Source of the DNA: Malania oleifera
Taxonomy: Eukaryota > Streptophyta > Magnoliopsida > Santalales > Ximeniaceae
Length of the DNA: 64,000 nucleotides
Direction: 5' to 3'
Assembly (NCBI RefSeq): GCF_029873635.1
Contig: NC_080426.1
Span: 52,466,093-52,530,092, forward strand
Shown here: piece after piece, positions 21,933 through 34,249 of the stretch
Layout: each line of letters begins with the position of its first letter
Position numbering within the stretch: position 1 is the stretch's first letter
Position numbers and translations under genes: made by a program
Notes under the pieces: model-generated
The model's database searches: none
Seen by the model: the letters and a program-made list of their open reading frames with translations, nothing else
Told to the model about the DNA's origin: nothing

Positions 21933-24618
21933 CAAAGGGCTAATGTTTGAGCTACTCAATTTCTCAAAGAATCAAAGCACCAACAAAATGAGGTATGTCA
22001 CTATCCTTGTTTTCCATTGAAATCCTACGTGTTGTATGTTTAATAACAATTTGGTGTTGGATTTTTTATTTTAATATGCACATAAGCGTAGGGTGCTTCA
22101 AAACAAGGGTTTCTTTCATGTTATTAGTGAAAGATTAATTTTTTGGGGGCATGGATGCTTTTGTTTCTTTGCTGACAGACCGTGGTTAGGTAGAAAATAA
22201 AGTTTTGATTGATTTAGAGAGAGAAAGAAGGAGGAGAGAGGTGGCTAGAGAGAGAAGGGAAAAGACAGGGCTTTCAAAAATCAAAATTTTATGTGTATAA
22301 ACTATTAAAAAGATAGAAAATCTATCTTATATATGCAGTTACTAAAATTGGTTTGTTGGACCATTTGACTAGTTTAAGCCAACCGGTAGATTGGGTCACC
22401 CCAAATTTTTTAATTATATATTTAATTTAGGAAATCTATTTTAAATTTAAAAAATAAATAAAATATTTTTAAATTGAAAAAATCTAAAAAATAGGAAGAA
22501 ACCCAATAAAAGTTTTTTTTTAATTTTAAATTCATTTTCTAATTTTATTTTATTATTTACTATTTATAAGATTTTTTCTTTACTTTGGCTTTCTTTAATC
22601 CAAAAATTTGTTCTCTTTAGGTTTCTACCTAGTCTGTTGCATTTAAATTTTAGGACCTATTGTTGCAAACGTCCTTGGGGGGTAACACTCAAAAAATAGG
22701 GGCCAAATTTGTAAATCACCTTGACTAAGTGGTGAATTTGAAATCAATGAAACTTGATGTAATATATGGGATTGAGAAGTGGGTTAAATGTAAGTCAGCT
22801 AAGTCACCACTAACCTATTTTATCCTAAATGAGGTCAGAACACCTATTTAATATGTAACTAGTTCATTGATCTCTAAGCTACACCTAGGCCCAAAGAAAC
22901 TAGTGGTCAATGGTCTGCATTGGGTTCATGAGTACAATTATACAAAGAGAAGGTACTAGAAACCCTTGACACCCATCCAATGGATGGTACTTGATTAACC
23001 TTATATTACCTTTGTAATTAACCAATCAAGACGATAATTCTTTTATTTTGTTTAATTACATAATCATTATATATTAGACAACCTTGCAAAATACAGAGAC
23101 TATCCTCACCTCATGATCCCAAAAGGCATGTGAAGGACACAACCCCCAACCATCCTCATGAGGATTATTTTCTTAGTGTGTTTTTCTCATTTTGATGTGT
23201 AGTTTACTTAACCTTTAATTGTTGGGAGGCCTTGCAAAAGACAAAATCCCCCTCACCTCTAGTTCTTAAGGGCATGTGAAGATATAATTCATAAGGCTAG
23301 AGGAAGGTTTATTATGGAGGTAATTTATTCATTTTGTAACAATACATCAACAAATATGAAGATAAGAGACACGCGTAACCAAGAAAATGTAAATATAGGT
23401 ACACATGCATTTAGTTATATAGGCAAACATTGATGCGAGATTACATCTAATATAACCACTAACAAGGAGATTCAAAGTGTATCATTTAGAATCTTTGCCC
23501 CTCAGGAGATAAATAAGGGCTACATAACTCCAATTTATTGAGTGCTCCTCATAGGGATAGTGCACACATGCACATAGGCACATGGACACATGCCGGCATG
23601 AAAGATTACATGACGAGCAAGCCACACAAGGAAATATATTAGAAAATGATTAAAATGAAGCAAAAAGGGTCGTAGATTTCTCTAAAAAAATTTGTTTATT
23701 TTTTGGTTTTTTTTTTCAATTTTAAAGGTTTTTAAAGAGATTTTTTTTATGATTGTTACAATTTTTGGGTTTCTTTGAATCTAAATGCTTCTAAGAAAAT
23801 TTTCTAATTTTAGAATTTTTTTTCTATTTTTTTGGAAAATTTTCTCAAATTGTCTTTAAAATTTTTGGGAATTAAAAATATTTTTTAATGAAAAACAAAA
23901 GGGGCAGCCTATGTGGGTTGAATCGAGTTAAATCAATCAAACTGGTCCAACCCAATCAACACTAAGGGATCCAAGTTGACCTATCAACAGGGGAGAGGCG
24001 AGAAAAGGCCCTGCCACATGTAATCTCAAATGGGTGATACACAACCCACTTTAAATGACCATTTTTATTTATTTATATATATATTTTTAAAATTCAGATG
24101 TTGACAAGTGGTAGGGTGATTTCATGCTAATGTCACCCACCTGTCTCGTCACTTGTCACATTATGCAATGCCACTGGTGTAAAACCGTTCCCCTGGATCA
24201 TTGACATGGTAACTATCCAGCCGTCCATACAAAACACAAATCGGATGTCTGGGAATGTGCCACTATAGGGTGATGTCACCCATCACTCGTAGTCAGCTTG
24301 CCATGCGTCACCACCTTGTGGGTGACACATTGCCTACTATTATTTTTTAAATATAATTTTTAAAATTATATACTTGTTTTTTTGTTTCTTATTTTTCATT
24401 TTCTTTTCTTCCTTTCTTTTCTTTCTCTTCTCCTTTCTGTTCTTCTCTCTCGAACATCATAGTAGAGAACCCTAGGGTTCTCTGCTTTCTCTCTTTATTG
24501 CTGCCATGGCTGCCGCCATTACCACTACCACTTGCCCTCCTTTGATGAGACTTGCTGCCTCTAGTGGCCACCCCAGGTAGGATGCCTCTCTCTCTTTATG
24601 ACTTTTCTCTCTAAATGA

Positions 24619-24620
<2 letters not shown>

Positions 24621-24688
<68 letters not shown>
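24621..24688. repeat. (CT)n microsatellite
   Basis: An almost pure CT run of about 34 units inside a wider pyrimidine-rich zone. Confidence 0.95.
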
Positions 24689-24690
<2 letters not shown>

Positions 24691-25059
24691 TTTTTCTCTT
24701 TTCTTCTCTCAGTCTCTTTCTCTGATCTCTAGTCTTCTGATTCTCTTTCTCCTTGGTCCCTCTCTTACTTTTAGGCAATGATCTAAGGTGCAAGAGCAGA
24801 TCGAGCTTTTAGATTTTTACAACCTCTCTCTCACTCATAGTCGACCTAAACCTGAGCCTATATTGTACTTAAATGAGGTAAGTTCTCTGATCTCAACACT
24901 CTGCAATCTCCAACTCTCTACTTCTATGATCTCTTACTGGACTCTCTTTTCTCCTTTGTATTCTTGCCTCTCTATTTTCTTTCTTTTTATTCCATTTTCT
25001 TCCTTTTTTTTTTTTTAACTTTTATTTCATTTTCTTTTAAGCTAAATAAGGGGAATCTT

Positions 25060-25800
25060 ATGTACGCCTAAGTACGGGTCTTGGTTTGGTCATGATCATG
25101 GTTAGGTTAGACTAGGTCTTTAAGTGGGGATTAGAGTTGGGCTTGGGCTTAGATTAAATGGGTTAAGGTTAGGTTGGGCTTAGTTGAATGGATCTCTGGG
25201 TTGGGCTTAGACTAGGGTTTGACCTTAACTAGATTCGACCTTGCTAGGTTAAAGGCCAGGTTAGGCTAGCTAAGATAGAGCTAGGTTAGGCTTGCTAGGC
25301 TAGGACGATGTTAGATTGGGTAAATGGGTAAAGTTGACTCGAATAGGTGGATAAGGTTGACCAGGGTTCGACTCAAATTGACTAGGTTAATGGCTAGGGT
25401 TGATGAGGCTCTTGGGTTGGTTTGGTTGGGCATTTAAGTAAGTTGACTCAATTTAATGTGTGATTTTGACCAAGGTATTTAAGTTAGTTAACTCGGGTCA
25501 TTGGAAGGGTTAACCAAGTAAATGGGTAAGTTGACTCAGGTGAAGGAGTTAGGTTGTCTTAGCTAAATGGGTCCATTAATTGGGTTTTTGAGCCATATGA
25601 CTTAGGCTTTTAGGCCCAATTGGCTGGGGTTTTTGGGTTTAGTGGTTAGGTTTTTTGGCCATAGGACCCGGGTTTCAAGGCCTAATTTTTTTTCATGTAT
25701 TATTGGGGTCAAATTTTGGGTTTCTAGGTATGATTTAGGTTGGATTCTAGGTTTCTAGGTCTAGTTTAGGTTTGAGGGCAGGTTAAAAGGGATTCAAATT
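25060..25800. repeat. degenerate GGTTAGG/TTGACT-rich repeat zone
   Basis: Over 700 bp in which short words such as GGTTAGG, GGGCTTAG, AGGTTGAC and TTGACTCGG recur in variable order. Guanine is strongly enriched over cytosine on this strand. It is not telomeric (no regular TTTAGGG array) and I see no frame or longer period. Confidence 0.5.
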
Positions 25801-27107
25801 CTTGCTTTCTATAGAGTTCAAATTCAACAGGGCGATAATACTCTGAACATGCTTAAATCAAATAGTCAATTCTAAGCCTTAAAAAAAAAAATAGAATCCA
25901 TAACCAATAGTGATGATTACAACTAATTATGTTGCAACAATCTTCATTCTTCCCATACTGCAATCTTGAAACCTTTTTATTGTAACACTAAGATTCACCA
26001 CTAGACTTCAAAATTCAAATTGATTCTTTTATCCATTATATATCCATAATATATTAGAAGATTAAAGAGAGAGATAGACCTACTTGTTAGGAATCCATTG
26101 CACCTTCTCTATATCTTTTCTTTCTAGTCAAGCTTCTCTATTCTAGTGATCCTAGGTCTTCCTGTTGACTTTTTGAGTCCAATCCATGTTTTGATGCTGA
26201 CAAAGCATCAATATCTTACATGTGCATTGAGCTATGAATAGGGTTAATTATTTGCATGCACGGATGGTAAAGACACAAGGAAGCCATAAGAACTATAAAC
26301 ATTATACTTCATGATGGCTTAATTGGAGGCAAAAAGAATGAAGACAATTCTGTGTTGTATTGTAATGCATTTAATTTTATTTGGTTTGTAATTTATTATG
26401 GTCTGTAATAATTGCATCATGCATGAAAGGTTTATAAGCTCAACATGACCGTAGATTGACCATAGGGAAACAAATGACTATAGACAGATTTTAGTCAAAC
26501 AACGCCAGGTTTTTTAAGCTAAATTAAAATACCTAGACCTTAGACCCTAGGTCCTTACACAAACACTTAGGATAATCCTCACTATCATCCATGCAATTAT
26601 GGGTGAACATATGACTTAGGTCCTTAAGTGTGCAAGGGTTTTGGGCGACTGAACTTGGGCGTTGGAAATGCCTCAGTCGACTGTATCGCGATGTCCCAGG
26701 AACGCGTGTGCCCCGGGCGGCGAAATTAAAATGATTATATTTTCAAGGAAAATCATGGAAAAGGTCGGAGTCGCCACTAACCTTTAGTGCGGTTAGAACA
26801 CATGATTACTACCCCGTTAGGGGTAGAATCGATCTACATTACCAGAGTTGGGGTCGGGAGTTCGGTTACGCGAGGGAAAGGTACAAGCACCCCCTACACG
26901 CCCGTTCTTACGAACAGTACCTAATTAATTTGAAATTATCCCTAAGTTAATCTAATAAGTCTTTAAATTACTCCTTTTTATGAATTTATAAATACCTATG
27001 AAAAATAAATAAATATATACATATATTCCCTCAGAGCTTAAGGTACGTGAAGCCCAAAGGCTAATACCCCCCGCAATTAAATCATAGGGATTATAAAAAT
27101 CAAAAAT

Positions 27108-27420
27108 ATTTAATAATAATAATAAATATATATATAATAAAATAAAATAATAATAATCATTATAATAATGAACATAATAATAACAATAATAATAATAATA
27201 ATAAATAACAATAGTAAAAATAATAATAATCGTACTAATGATAATAATAATAATAATAATAATATTAATAGTAGTAATCCCATAATGACAATAATAAATA
27301 ATATTAATACGCACATATTAACAATAAATACATATTCTAAATATCATAATGGTAACATACTAATTTCACACATGATAATAATAATAATACACTATAAATA
27401 AAAGGTAATAATAATAATCT
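27108..27420. repeat. (TAA)n-rich array
   Basis: Imperfect TAA/ATA trinucleotide arrays. Reading them gives Asn- or Ile-rich frames on either strand that are not genes. Confidence 0.85.
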
Positions 27421-28048
27421 TCCTAATGGTACACACCCCTAATACCTTTACACCCATATGGAAATAATTGATAAAAGAGATAAACCAAATTTCAAATTAA
27501 AACATGTAAACCTATGCACAAGTAAAGAAATAACGAAATTATGGAAACAAGGCATTGCTGAAAATAATAAATACAAGATGGTTGCCAAAATTAATACACC
27601 ACCCTAACTATACAAATATTAAATACAAAATGAGTACAATAATGACCAAAAACCCTAAGTACATAATTTATATGGAAGCAATTTCAACCCTAAAAGTACA
27701 TCAAGATACAATAAATCAAAATATGAGAATATAATAAATCAAAACATGATATACAATGTTAAGAATATATAGTAGTAAGGCAGCAATTTTAAATATACCC
27801 TAATATACAATATATACTAAAGTAAATAACATACCACAATCAATAACATAGTTAATTAAATGCTACAACAAACAATGTATTAATATGCACACAATGAATA
27901 TTACCACATTTAGATACAAGGCAATAGACTACTTACCAGTGCAAATAAAAGAAACCCTACAACAATGAGAACAAATCAATTAATATTTACAATAAAAAAA
28001 ATATAGACATGGGTATTAAATATGAAAACAATTAAAAATATGGACATG

Positions 28049-28084
<36 letters not shown>

Positions 28085-28611
28085 CTACAATATAACAATA
28101 ATAAGGGTAATTCATAACAACAAATAACAATTATTAAAAAAAAAGAAAAAGAAAAAAACTACCATGCAATATAAGTGTAATAATAATAGTAATAATGCTA
28201 CACATAACAATAATAATAGTAACATACAAACAATAATATCTCTAACGGCTGATAATACAATGAAAATAATGTAAATAATAAAAAGAACAAACCTGGACTA
28301 CACAAATAATACACTCCTAAATACTAAACAATAATAATCAAAATCCCCAAATACCATATAAACAATAGACAAGATAAATATCCTACATAAATCAAAATTT
28401 CTAAATAATATTTAAACAATAAACACACTAATATGAACAGCCTAAATAACTTGTAACAATAAAAAAAAACTAAAATAATATACTGTTTACATGATAATAT
28501 TAAAGTAATAAATCATACATATCTATGAATTATATAATATTAACAGACCATTCATACATATATATACATGAAACAATAGATACCTATGTGACGATATGGG
28601 AAGCTAGTGTG

Positions 28612-29170
28612 GAGAGGGGCAGCAGCAGCAGTTGCAGAAGTCCGTGGTGGCCGGAGATGGTGTTGCAGAGGAAGGTCGCCGGTGCTGCTCGTGTCGGTGG
28701 GTTGTCACGGTGGTGTTGCTGAGACTGGAGGAGGCGAACGGTGGTCAGGGTCTTGTTGCCGGAGCCCAAGGAGCCGTGGCTAGGTGGCCGGAGAAGGTGT
28801 TGCAGAGGAAGGTCGCCGGTGCTGCTCGTGTCGGTTGCTGTGGTGTTCGGGTCTTGGAGTGGTGCTCGGCTGGTGTGGTGTGGATGGTAGTGGAAACAGA
28901 CGGGGCTTAGGTGATGCTGTGGTGATGGAGATGGCTGCCGGAGTTGCTGCTGCTGCTGGGTGTTTGGGAAGCTGTTGTTTCGGGGCCGCTATGATGCTAA
29001 ACGAAGAAGACGCAGCGGCAGTGATGGGGCTGTGAGTGGGCTGGCCGGAGAAGCTAGTTGCAGAAGGTCTGGGAAGCTGGCGGGGTTGGCTCGGCGGGTC
29101 TGTGGGAGTAAGAGGCAGGGCGGCTGGTTCGCGGAGAGAGTGAAGGATGGAGGGAGATAGGGTTGAGGGA
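28612..29170. repeat. GC-rich island with a 51-bp direct duplication
   Basis: A GC-rich patch of about 560 bp in otherwise AT-rich DNA. The 51 bp at 28648-28698 recur at 28785-28835 with one mismatch, beginning TGGCCGGAGATGGTGTTGC. A weaker third copy starts near 29041. Several overlapping frames are open because of composition, but none has a recognised domain. I read it as untranslated LTR sequence. Confidence 0.6.
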
Positions 29171-29339
29171 AGAGAGAGCTGCGGGTAAATGTTGAGAGTT
29201 TTTTTTTTGTTTGGCCCCTTTTTTTTTTCGGCTGCGCTGTGCGTTGCGCTCCCCGTTATATAAAAAAAATTTTGAAAACCCTAAGAACCTTTCCTTTCTT
29301 GATTTTATTTTTTCTTTTTCTCTTTTTTTTTTATACTTT

Positions 29340-29598
29340 TATTCTTATAGTAATAATGAAAAAGGAAATAATATTAATAATAATAATCATAATAATATAA
29401 ATATCAATAAGGTAATAATAATAATAATACTACTAAATAGTAAATAGTAATAAATAATTATAGTAAAAATAAAAATAATAAAGATAAAATAATAATAACA
29501 ATGATAATAATAAATAAATAATAGTGATAATAATAAATTATTTATAATAATATAGGAAAATAAATAATACTAATAATAATAATAAATAATAATAAACA

Positions 29599-29631
<33 letters not shown>

Positions 29632-29800
29632 GTATCAATTTTGAATAAAATAATAATAATAATAATAATAATGTAATAATAATAATTATAGTAAATTAAT
29701 AATAACAATAATAATAAATAAAATAAATAAATAAAAAATAATTATAAGAAAGTAATAATAAAAATACTAATAATAATAATAAAATAATAATAAAAAGGGA
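29340..29800. repeat. (TAA)n-rich array
   Basis: A second TAA/AAT zone with interruptions, on the far side of the GC-rich island. Confidence 0.85.
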
Positions 29801-30960
29801 ACCCCTTGTTCTATTTGGTTATGGCAAAAATAGTGTGTCTATAGACTGAACGTGGAAAAGTAAATAGTGTTGACCTGACTTCAAGTGACTGAACCAATTT
29901 CAACTAAACTTCCTTGGTCGACCGGACTCCTAAAGTCACTTTTAACATCTTTCTTGGGTGCCCAAACTTGTAGTTCATTTTTATCTCGGACGACCGAACT
30001 TCGAGTCAGGTGACCAAACCTTGAACAGTTTGGATGTCACTTTAGACTCAGCCACCAGAACATTTCACCAGAAACTCGAACTTCAAAAATACCTTTACTT
30101 TATGTGTTTGTTCGGGCAATCGAACCTATAGCTTTGTCGACCAAAACTCTTGGGTTGCACAATTTTTACCACGGTTAATTGCAATTAATTAAGGGTAAAT
30201 TGATTTTAAAATTCATTAAAAAAATTTAAGAATACCCTTTGTGTCTAATGATTATGTTTTTGGTGAAAACTATACATAGGGGCTTATTTAAGAAAATTAG
30301 AGAGGGATTAGGGATTTTGATTAGGGAAATTTTCTTTGAAATTTTTGAGAGCACCCTCTTCATATTCAAAGCTAAATACCCTTTCTTTTATCATTCTTTT
30401 GCAAAATCTATTTGAGTAAGAGTATTCTAAAATCATTCTACATTGTTTACCAAAGCTATAACTCTCATTGCTTTGATTGTTTGATTAATTTTTTATTGAG
30501 AGTTTAGCCAAAGTTTTTCCCCCCGATTTAATTGATAAATTCATCATGTGGGAAAAACTTTTTAGCTAGTGAGTCTTTACATTATTATTGCAAGACTCAT
30601 TAAGCTTGTCTTGTAATTTGTGAAGCAACAACCATTTTTTGACAAGCTAGTATTAGTAATATCTCTTGTGCTTAAATTTTGAGAAAATCATTTTGAGATA
30701 TTTGATTACATTCTTAGGAAATCTTTAAAACCCTACTTGTGATTAATATATAGTTATATATTGTTTCAAAGATAAATTGATAATACACTTGCATGTTGAT
30801 TGCTTATTGACTTTACCTTGAGTGTTATTACACATATCTTCACTGAGCTTATAGATCTATCATATGGAAGTGCATTAGTTATAGCTTGTACGTATCGGTA
30901 CAACTCTGCTTGTATTAGAAGCAACTTTAATTGTATGCAAAAATCATATTGATTATTGTA

Positions 30961-31117
30961 TTGAAATATAAATATTCAACTCAATCATCAACTTAAATTA
31001 AATATTAAAAATTTGTATTGAAATAACAATGAGATAAATAACAAGTAAATGAAAATAATTAAATGAAGAAAGAGAGATAAGAGAACAAGAGAAGAGAGAG
31101 TGTTGGAGAGTAGCTGT

Positions 31118-31149
<32 letters not shown>

Positions 31150-31895
31150 AAAAAAAAAGGAGAAGCTGCAGGCCGTGAGATGTACCTGCTCTCCAGCCCC
31201 TGTTGTGCTGCCCTCCAACCCATGCCAAAGCTCTCTGTGGCACTGCCAACCATCCTCCTAAAGAAAACCCTCCTTTTTATTCTTTTAAAACCTCATAAAG
31301 CTCTAAAGCTCCCAGGAAGCAACCCCCTAGACACAACCCATCGCCTTAACGCCCGCTCCATGCATGGCCGGGTCAAATTCGGTTTTTTTTTTTTTTTTTT
31401 TTCTCGTTTCTTTTTTTTGGTCTCCCAGCCTGAACTCTCTTCAATTCGGCCTTTCTTCAATTGCATGCAGCCTGGAAATTCATGGCCAAGCTGATGTCAA
31501 GCCCACTTCAAAATGCATGGCAGCTTTTCATTAATGCACATGGCAAGCCCAAGTTTCCTACATGCATGTGGCTTAGGAATCCATGCACGGGCTTCTTCAG
31601 AGCTTCAAAAATCGCACATGACTTCCCTTCTTCATTCTTGTCGCATGTGTTAGGGTTTCACTCAAAATGCTAGTAGCTAGCATATACATGAGCCTTACCT
31701 ATGGCTACTATAAACAAAGTTGTCATCACCCTTACCTTTTAGCAACCTTCATATGGCTGCTACCAGCTAAAACAAACGAGGGCTTTGAAGCCTCAAACAT
31801 CCCCAACTATAGCCAAAGAGGGGCACTAGGTTTTACATGCCATGAAAGGCACCATGACAGCATGTGTGATTAATTTCTCTCATGCCTAAACCAAC
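30961..31895. other. unassigned sequence, no gene supported
   Basis: A GA-rich run (about 31070-31160), a long T run near 31382-31402, then sequence with repeated CATGCATG and CATGGC words. It might be the remnant of another LTR, but I found no ends, primer site or domain. The open frames are short and mutually overlapping. Confidence 0.4.
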
Positions 31896-33981
31896 TATAA
31901 CGACCTACCTATTTTACCATATATATACTTTGTTTTTTTTACATAATAACATACATAATAATCCTGATATCCTGTTAAATAGTCATAGTCGTGATCAACC
32001 TGGACCCATGGGCACTAGGGATATACCTGTCATAAAGCACTAGAAACCATACCAACGTTCTACTGAATTTGTCATATATTTACATACAATCATCCACAAA
32101 AAGTCCAAAAAATTATTCTAGAGTCATAATCTCGAAACCCATCTGACCCTAGCTCACCTACTTACTCTTCTGACAGGGTAGCACGGTCAACCTCTATTGT
32201 TGCGGGGCTTTACCCACCCTTCTACCTGAATTTCCTGAAATTTTGTAATGCTGGGGTAAGACACCTTTAGTAAACTAACATCAATGTGTGGCAATATGAG
32301 TAATCTCGTGATAAATATAAACTATGCATAAATCATATTTGGTAAAAACTGACTGTATGATTTTTGAATAAACATAATTATTTGTAACATAACATATCAT
32401 ACTGTATTTCTTAATCATGTAAATCATCTTATATAACTATACAATACTTGAAATAATACATAGGATAGATAGCTAGCTGATGTCATGTCTTACCCCCCAC
32501 ATGACAGGGTTGTGCGACCCGAAGGCCGGACCTACTAATGGTTGGCTGTCTATGCTAAGTCAACATAAGTTTGTAAGTACGATAGGCTTACCCTCACCTG
32601 GTTCAGACTGCCAGTGGGACACCTGCACTACCATGAAGCCACATCGACTGCCATCTCCGACACCCTATCCAAGATGTGTGGTAGAACTAATATAAACATA
32701 ATCTTGAACATATAGCTACGGTACTATACTTCGTAAAACTAAACCAAGTTATCCGGGTTCTGATAACATATAGTACATTTCATATATTTATACGTATCTT
32801 TTCCATATTTCATAGAAATATCTGACATATTCATATTTTCATAAATTCTGACATAATGTACATAGTCAAGACATATATGCCAACATAAATTATAGCATAT
32901 GGATCACGACATCTATGTCAGCATAAAAGATAACTTACGAATAACGACATCTATGCTGACATAAAACATAGCATAACTTAATGAACATAGTCTTTCCGTA
33001 CTGTTAGCATAATGTTTTAAAATCATAATTCCTGTACTGTTTTTAGGGTTTTCTTAAAATTGTCGTAACATGCTTATTATGGAAAACATAATAATCTATT
33101 AAATCCTAATTTCCATAGAAAATCATACTCATGCCACAAAAATAGGAATACTATTCTAAACATAAAAATATGAGCCAAAATCAAATTTTCTAATAAGATG
33201 TATTAAATATGTTTTCCTGTTCAACAACAGTATTTCCCAAACATTATACTAAACATACATATTATTTGAAAATAATTGTAGTATATTAAATAATAACTTT
33301 ATGAAAAGTACTGACTTAATTTATCCCCTTACTTGACTTATTGAGAGCTCACAATTAAACCCAAATCCACACTCGTGGTGTTTCCAGCTCAACACCTTGA
33401 AATTTACATTTTCCCCAACAAAACTTCAGCATTATTCCATCTACTACACTTTCCTCAGTCTAGAAATACTAAATACCTTATAAAACTTAAAATGCCCAAC
33501 TTACCCAGATTTTGGGATGGTGCCTAAGTTGGCCTAACCAACGATCTACTCCGGCAGACTTGAAGAGAATCTTTCCAAGAGTAACGTGGCAGCTTCTGAT
33601 CATCGAATCGGCAAAGAACAAATTCAGAAATCTAAAAAGAAGGTAGAGGAGACGAAATTCTAAAGAGAGAAAGAGTTTGCATGAAAAATTCTCGCTAAAA
33701 TCTTGAGGTTGGTGTATTTATAAAATGCTGATCACCTCGTCGATGAGTCCATGAAGGGAGTTTGTCGCCGAACTTGTAACCCTCATCAATGAAATTTAGG
33801 CTCCACTAAACCCCTCTCAGTAAGTTCTCATCGACGAGACACGAGTCCACGTCGATGAGCCCAAGAAGGCTGCACATTGAGGAGCACTCTGCGTTCGTCG
33901 ATGAGACCCTGCTAAGTCCCTTTTGAAAAATCCTCTCCTTTCTTTTATTTACTTAATTACTATAATTTTTGGGGCTCTACA
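31896..33981 (-). mobile_element. 3' LTR of the Tekay/Del-like element
   Basis: About 2.09 kb. It shares colinear sequence with 41174-42585, for example ACGACCTACCTATTTTACC at both left ends and the CACTACCATGAAGCCACATC block. The left terminus reads TATAACG where TGTAACG is expected. The first 250 bp of U3 (33733-33910 on the plus strand) hold the palindrome cluster described separately. Confidence 0.88.
33733..33910. repeat. TCGTCGATGA-type motif cluster in gypsy LTR
   Basis: About six variants: CTCGTCGATGAG, TTGTCGCCGAAC, CTCATCAATGAA, CTCATCGACGAG, ACGTCGATGAG and TTCGTCGATGAG. They lie 70-250 bp from the LTR start, in the expected promoter-proximal U3. The same motif family is in the unrelated copia LTR at 441-604. 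Confidence 0.65.
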
Positions 33982-34249
33982 TTCTCCCCTCCTTATAAAA
34001 TTTCGTCCTTAAAATTTACTATCTGTATTGAACACCATCCTTTGAGTAAAATGGGCTACTTATTTATTACTTACCCTCACTTATGGTGGAAGAATACTGT
34101 GGTTACATTTAGGGTTCTGGGAGATTACAAATACGTAAAATAAAATTCTCCCAAAACCAAATTATTACCTACTAACCGAAAATTGTTACATGTATTGACT
34201 AACCTACACAAAAGAAACTTAACATACTTACCTGCTTCTTTTCCTGATT

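Larger units (their letters stand above)
21933..26162. other. gene-free stretch of low-complexity DNA
   Basis: About 4.2 kb without a supportable gene. T-rich and AT-rich blocks (22430-22620, 23690-23890) alternate with more GC-balanced sequence (24000-24340). A CT-rich region (24400-24800) precedes a G/T-rich one. The order (GC-balanced part, pyrimidine-rich part, guanine-rich repeats) is reminiscent of large Tat/Ogre-type LTRs, but I found no matching termini or primer-binding site. Short open frames near 24389-24793 are made by CT repeats. Confidence 0.4.
26692..29810 (+). mobile_element. Tat/Ogre-like LTR or LTR fragment inserted in a copia LTR
   Basis: It begins TGTCCCAGGAACGCGTG and within 250 bp has AGGTCGGAGTCGCCACTAAC and GGGTCGGGAGTTCGGTTACG, phrases I associate with the start of large plant Tat/Ogre-type gypsy LTRs. 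The remainder is AT-rich with TAA arrays, then a GC-rich island (28600-29170), then further TAA arrays. There is no protein-coding domain. The right boundary is placed only by where the host LTR resumes (29810-29830). I could not confirm a target-site duplication: CGCGA precedes it but is not found at the right side. Confidence 0.5.
26163..30960 (+). mobile_element. SIRE-like copia LTR, interrupted and 3' truncated
   Basis: The LTR start TGTTGACTTTTTGAGTCC (26163) is followed by the usual family sequence to about 26691. It stops at another LTR-like insertion and resumes near 29830 with AAGTAAATAGTGTTGACCTG, matching the complement of the region near 12260. The right part contains family palindrome variants (29900-30150) and the TCACTGAGCTTATAG block (30842). 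It fades near 30960 before the expected TTGGGA end, so it is truncated. No coding interior belongs to it. Confidence 0.7.

Noticed and set aside
24389..24793. Two Lys/Glu/Arg-rich minus-strand frames
   Set aside because: They are produced by CT-rich repeats and lack any domain or conserved start.
25060..25800. Interstitial telomeric repeat
   Set aside because: GGTTAGG words occur but there is no regular TTTAGGG array.
26952..27401. Ile/Tyr- or Asn-rich frames
   Set aside because: Translations of TAA/ATT trinucleotide repeats on either strand.
28525..29160. Overlapping Gly/Ala/Val-rich frames in a GC-rich patch
   Set aside because: Several frames on both strands are open at once, which reflects composition. 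The patch has an internal DNA-level duplication and lies inside an LTR-like insertion.
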